Positions 50,391 through 53,111 of a stretch of 53,111 nucleotides of DNA are shown piece by piece (position 1 is the stretch's first letter; each line of letters begins with the position of its first letter). A model generated the notes under the pieces. It searched no databases. It saw nothing but the letters and a program-made list of their open reading frames with translations, and was not told the origin of the DNA. Location: NCBI GenBank assembly GCA_017557525.1, contig JAFYYN010000082.1, forward strand, positions 1 through 53,111, in the 5' to 3' direction. The stretch comes from Lachnospiraceae bacterium (GTDB lineage Bacteria > Bacillota > Clostridia > Lachnospirales > Lachnospiraceae). The position numbers were made by a program, and so were the translations under genes.

Positions 50391-51068
50391 ATGGAACTAA
50401 AGAAGCTTACTAAACATATATGGTATATGCCTTTTGAGGAAGAACGTGATCGTCCGAATCTCGGATATATAAAGGGTGATAAGTGGAGTCTTGCCATCGA
50501 TGCGGGTCATTCTGAAGCGCATATCAGGGAATTTTACGATTTACTACGTAAGGAAGGTCTGTCTCTTCCAACACTTACGGTACTTACACACTGGCACTGG
50601 GATCATACTTTTGCTATGCACGCAGTAAACGGTCTCACCATAGCAAACAAGACAACAAACGGGCATCTTCTGGAATGCATAGAAAAGATAGAGAAGAACG
50701 GGCCTGACGCGTTCCTGAACATTTACGAAAGTATCCGAAAAGAATATATAGGCAATAAAGAAATGATCGTTGTTCCGGCCGATATTGTTTTCGAGGGATG
50801 CATGACGATCGATCTTGGCGGATGCACGGTTAACATCCTTCAGACTGAGGCTCCTCATACTGACGATTCAACACTTGTTTATGTGTGCGAGGATAAAACT
50901 CTCTTTGTCGGCGATGCTACCTGTGCGCAATTTCCTAATGGTGCCAAGGATAAAAAACTTGCGAATGAATTGGCTGACAAAATCCGTTCGACGGGTGCTG
51001 TCACCTGTGTTGAGGGACATTGGCAGCCTGTAGAGACTGAAGATACCCTGAGGGATCTTCTTGGCTGA
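50391..51068 (+). CDS. Metallo-beta-lactamase-fold hydrolase
   Basis: A 225-residue MBL-fold protein. The metal-binding motif is THWHWDH (His67, His69, Asp71, His72), with the following TEAPHTDDSTLVYV (third-motif His) and FVGDATC Asp. It is probably a Zn2+ or Fe hydrolase of the glyoxalase-II-like/quorum-quenching range; nothing indicates beta-lactam use. RBS AAGGAG. A small ACT gene follows ~120 bp later. Confidence 0.9.
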   Translation: MELKKLTKHIWYMPFEEERDRPNLGYIKGDKWSLAIDAGHSEAHIREFYDLLRKEGLSLPTLTVLTHWHWDHTFAMHAVNGLTIANKTTNGHLLECIEKIEKNGPDAFLNIYESIRKEYIGNKEMIVVPADIVFEGCMTIDLGGCTVNILQTEAPHTDDSTLVYVCEDKTLFVGDATCAQFPNGAKDKKLANELADKIRSTGAVTCVEGHWQPVETEDTLRDLLG

Positions 51069-51190
51069 TGTATCGGGAAAGTTTGCGTAAGGATACGTGA
51101 TAATCGCAATATAACTTGGTAAGAAAAATTGCAAAATTCCGGTTTTTCTAACTAAATTATCTTTGAATTAAAAACGACTACGAGGTTGAT

Positions 51191-51556
51191 ATGGAATTAA
51201 AGAGATTATCACATAACTTAACAGTGTGTAAAGTCAATAGTATAAAAGACATTTGCTTTGATACAGAGTTTTTCTTTATAGGAAAGACTGATGAAGAAAT
51301 CTCACTTGTTTGCAAAACAGAAGATACACCTACAGGTACTATCGAGCGCGAGGATGGATGGAACGGATTTCGGATTCAGGGAATACTTGATTTTTCACTG
51401 ATCGGGATACTGTCTAAACTGTCAACTATCCTTGCAGAAAATGAAATAGGTATTTTTGCTGTCTCGACATACAATACGGACTATATACTTGTTAAGTCAG
51501 AGAATTTTGAAAAAGCAATGAGTGTTTTGGAAGAACAAGGATATAGGGTGGTTTGA
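51191..51556 (+). CDS. ACT-domain protein
   Basis: A 121-residue protein. It contains a C-terminal ACT module of the CASTOR/ACT_7 kind: FRIQGILDFSLIGILSKLST, then LAENEIGIFAVSTYNTDYILV. Such stand-alone proteins bind amino acids or other small ligands and often repress or protect partners. TAC-GAGG precedes the ATG. No clear operon partner; a terminator is not seen. Confidence 0.85.
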   Translation: MELKRLSHNLTVCKVNSIKDICFDTEFFFIGKTDEEISLVCKTEDTPTGTIEREDGWNGFRIQGILDFSLIGILSKLSTILAENEIGIFAVSTYNTDYILVKSENFEKAMSVLEEQGYRVV

Positions 51557-51609
51557 TTTTATCTTTTAATATAAATGAGTATGACAAATCGGAATTTTGG
51601 AGGTAAAAC

Positions 51610-52878
51610 GTGGAACAGAGACTTTTTACGGGGATTCGCCCCTTATATTCATCGAGTAAAATGAATCCAAATGAAATCAGGATCAGGATCCGGATGCGTG
51701 ACCTGATCGAACCTGTCGTTCTGCGTCATGCAGTGGATACCACCATGCAGCGGTACCCCTACTTCTGTGTCGAGCTTCAGAAGAAGGACGGGCAGTACGT
51801 TTTTGTAGATAACAACCGACCTGTTGTAATAAGCAATTCTTTTCACGGCGTGGAATTGAATGCAGAAGCGTCGAACTATCACATGGTAGCTTTTGCGTAT
51901 CAAGACAACTGGATCATCTTTGATGTGTTTCACGGACTGACAGATGGAACCGGTGCGTATGAAGTGATTCGTACCCTTCTATACTATTACTGTTCCGAAA
52001 GATATGGGGTAAAGCTCAAGGAAGAAGGAATTCGCCTTGCTGGAGATGAGATCAGTGACGAGGAATGGACAGATCCGGTCGAAACTGCAACTGACCTGCC
52101 AACTCCTGTTCGTTCTGAAATACCAAAGGCTCTCAGTATCATCGAAAACGCGCAACTGCAGGATGACACAGTAAAGACGGTCTACAGCGTAGCAATCGAT
52201 GAATCAGAGTTTATGAATTTCAGCATGGACAATGATGGCAGTCCCGGAACGATAACCGCATTGTTCTTAAGCCGCGCAGTTGCAAAGCTGTTCCCAAATG
52301 CTGATGATCCGATCAGGGTCACTCTTTGTGTGAACCAGAGGAAAGCTCTTCATAAACCGAAGGCTCATCATAGCCTCGTCGGTGGTGCCATGCTTGAATA
52401 CAAAGAAAAGATGCGTAAATGGCCTCTGGACAGACAGGCGACAGCATACCGGGGTATGGTATTCGCTCAGACGATGGATGAGACTGTTCTGGCAGGAGTC
52501 AACAGTCTAAAGGGTCTCACACAGATGCTGCTGTCCAAGGAAACCGATCAGGAGCGGCTTGGCATTTCGGCATTCATTGCAAAAACTACAGATGAAATAT
52601 TGACAGCTACGGTCAGTTATGTGGGCAAGGCAAACTACAAAGAAGCTGAAAAGTACATCCGGGATTTCCGGACCTGGACAGGTGCAACAGGACATTATCC
52701 TTGTATTGAGATTGCCGCTGTGAACGGTCGTTTCACACTTGATTTTATTCAGCCATTTTCAAGCCCATTGATTGTGAATGCTTTTTTGAAAGAACTTGAC
52801 GATAGCGGTATTACCTATGATCTGCAGGATGTGGCAGTACTGGATGTGCCAAATATCAGGCTTCCATGGAGTGTATGA
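51610..52878 (+). CDS. Condensation/alcohol-acetyltransferase-like enzyme
   Basis: A 422-residue acyltransferase of the CoA-dependent (condensation/AATase) fold. The catalytic signature HxxxDG is present as FHGLTDGTGAYEV (His108, Asp112). A second conserved segment is the late DFIQPF-type motif. In fermenting clostridia such proteins make esters or acylate sugars or peptides; no carrier protein or NRPS is next to it. RBS TTGGAGG. G+C is somewhat raised (28/60 in 51661-51720). Confidence 0.8.
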   Translation: MEQRLFTGIRPLYSSSKMNPNEIRIRIRMRDLIEPVVLRHAVDTTMQRYPYFCVELQKKDGQYVFVDNNRPVVISNSFHGVELNAEASNYHMVAFAYQDNWIIFDVFHGLTDGTGAYEVIRTLLYYYCSERYGVKLKEEGIRLAGDEISDEEWTDPVETATDLPTPVRSEIPKALSIIENAQLQDDTVKTVYSVAIDESEFMNFSMDNDGSPGTITALFLSRAVAKLFPNADDPIRVTLCVNQRKALHKPKAHHSLVGGAMLEYKEKMRKWPLDRQATAYRGMVFAQTMDETVLAGVNSLKGLTQMLLSKETDQERLGISAFIAKTTDEILTATVSYVGKANYKEAEKYIRDFRTWTGATGHYPCIEIAAVNGRFTLDFIQPFSSPLIVNAFLKELDDSGITYDLQDVAVLDVPNIRLPWSV

Positions 52879-52988
52879 AGGGAAGTCATCAATGAACTTG
52901 TAAATTCCAGTTTGTCGGGATGAGGGCATAGCCTTTTATCTCGGAAGATAACTTTCTAATACAAATCGGAACTTGAGGATATGTTTGT

Positions 52989-53111
52989 ATGGATTTAGCA
53001 ACTCATTATGATTTATTGATAGACGAAAATAATGACCCTTTTCGTGACCCGCCTATATTGCAAGAATATATGTGCAAATGGGATGGTGAAGAATTTTGTG
53101 AAGCGTTAGAA
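52989..53111 (+). CDS. Partial SAM-dependent methyltransferase (5' end)
   Basis: The frame begins at ATG 52989 (after GAGGATATG) and runs off the window. It codes MDLATHYDLLIDENNDP, then FRDPPILQEYMCKWDGEEF, the N-terminal pattern of small class I methyltransferases whose SAM motif I would come next. The catalytic region is outside the window, so the family is a likely call only. Confidence 0.65.
   Translation, partial: MDLATHYDLLIDENNDPFRDPPILQEYMCKWDGEEFCEALE

Noticed and set aside
1-53111. Chromosomal integron array
   Set aside because: Co-directional small genes suggested it, but there is no IntI-like recombinase and no attC-like inverted repeats between genes.

Overview
The window looks like a chromosomal (or chromid) stretch of a low-to-mid GC Gram-positive anaerobe. 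Lachnospiraceae, perhaps Butyrivibrio-like, is the best guess. The reasons are strong AGGAGG-type ribosome binding sites, A/T-rich spacers, short sigma-A promoters, a UmuC-type polymerase followed by its YolD-like partner, a DUF2804 protein, a TIGR02172-type kinase, and secreted FN3/Ig-like/transglutaminase/LRR proteins typical of gut and rumen clostridia. The genus is an inference; there is no rRNA or other strong marker. Every gene I can support is on the + strand. I saw no transposase, integrase, phage gene or CRISPR array.

Layout. 0.2-1.4 kb: a promoter-bearing leader and a secreted calcium-loop/SH3-like protein; leader and gene recur together at 32.6-33.75 kb. 1.6-9 kb: ketopantoate-reductase-like protein, flavodoxin plus small hydrolase, a LytTR regulator with a membrane partner, a DUF2804 protein and a hybrid histidine kinase. 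9.1-14.4 kb: TraX-like membrane protein followed by a tight run of acetyltransferase, exported asparaginase, Cof-type phosphatase, double acetyltransferase and HD hydrolase. 14.4-19.5 kb: lipoprotein under an apparent operator, HAD hydrolase, LRR surface protein and acetyltransferase. 19.6-27.2 kb: a long probable operon (acetyltransferase, Nudix-GNAT fusion, S51 peptidase-C_GCAxxG fusion, membrane-anchored protein, Y-family polymerase, YolD-like protein, ProRS, thioesterase). 27.3-35.2 kb: secreted transglutaminase, Nudix hydrolase, lipoprotein, acetyltransferases and the second copy of the duplicated unit. 35.3-39.4 kb: a GC-richer block (MATE transporter with an ATPase-like tail, HAD-IB phosphatase, FGGY kinase) that looks transferred. 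39.5-44.9 kb: two PAP2 phosphatases, polytopic membrane proteins, a small-molecule kinase-like protein and a tyrosine phosphatase. 45-53 kb: HAD hydrolase, membrane protein, a PTS EIIC-EAL chimera, acetyltransferase, MBL-fold hydrolase, ACT protein, condensation-like acyltransferase and the start of a methyltransferase.

The genes are mostly accessory functions: acyl transfer (nine intact GNAT domains), phosphate-ester chemistry (four HAD, two PAP2, two Nudix, one HD), sensing and secretion. Remnants of at least four protein genes (zinc-ribbon tail, GNAT, FN3, nucleotidyltransferase) and a tRNA-like fragment lie between intact genes, so the region has seen repeated gain, duplication and decay. 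The most unusual items are the EIIC-EAL chimera with an abrupt base-composition change inside one gene, the duplicated leader-gene unit whose copies differ mainly in one patch of the C-terminal domain, a four-member promoter family with a fixed 25-nt spacing, and two domain fusions in one operon.
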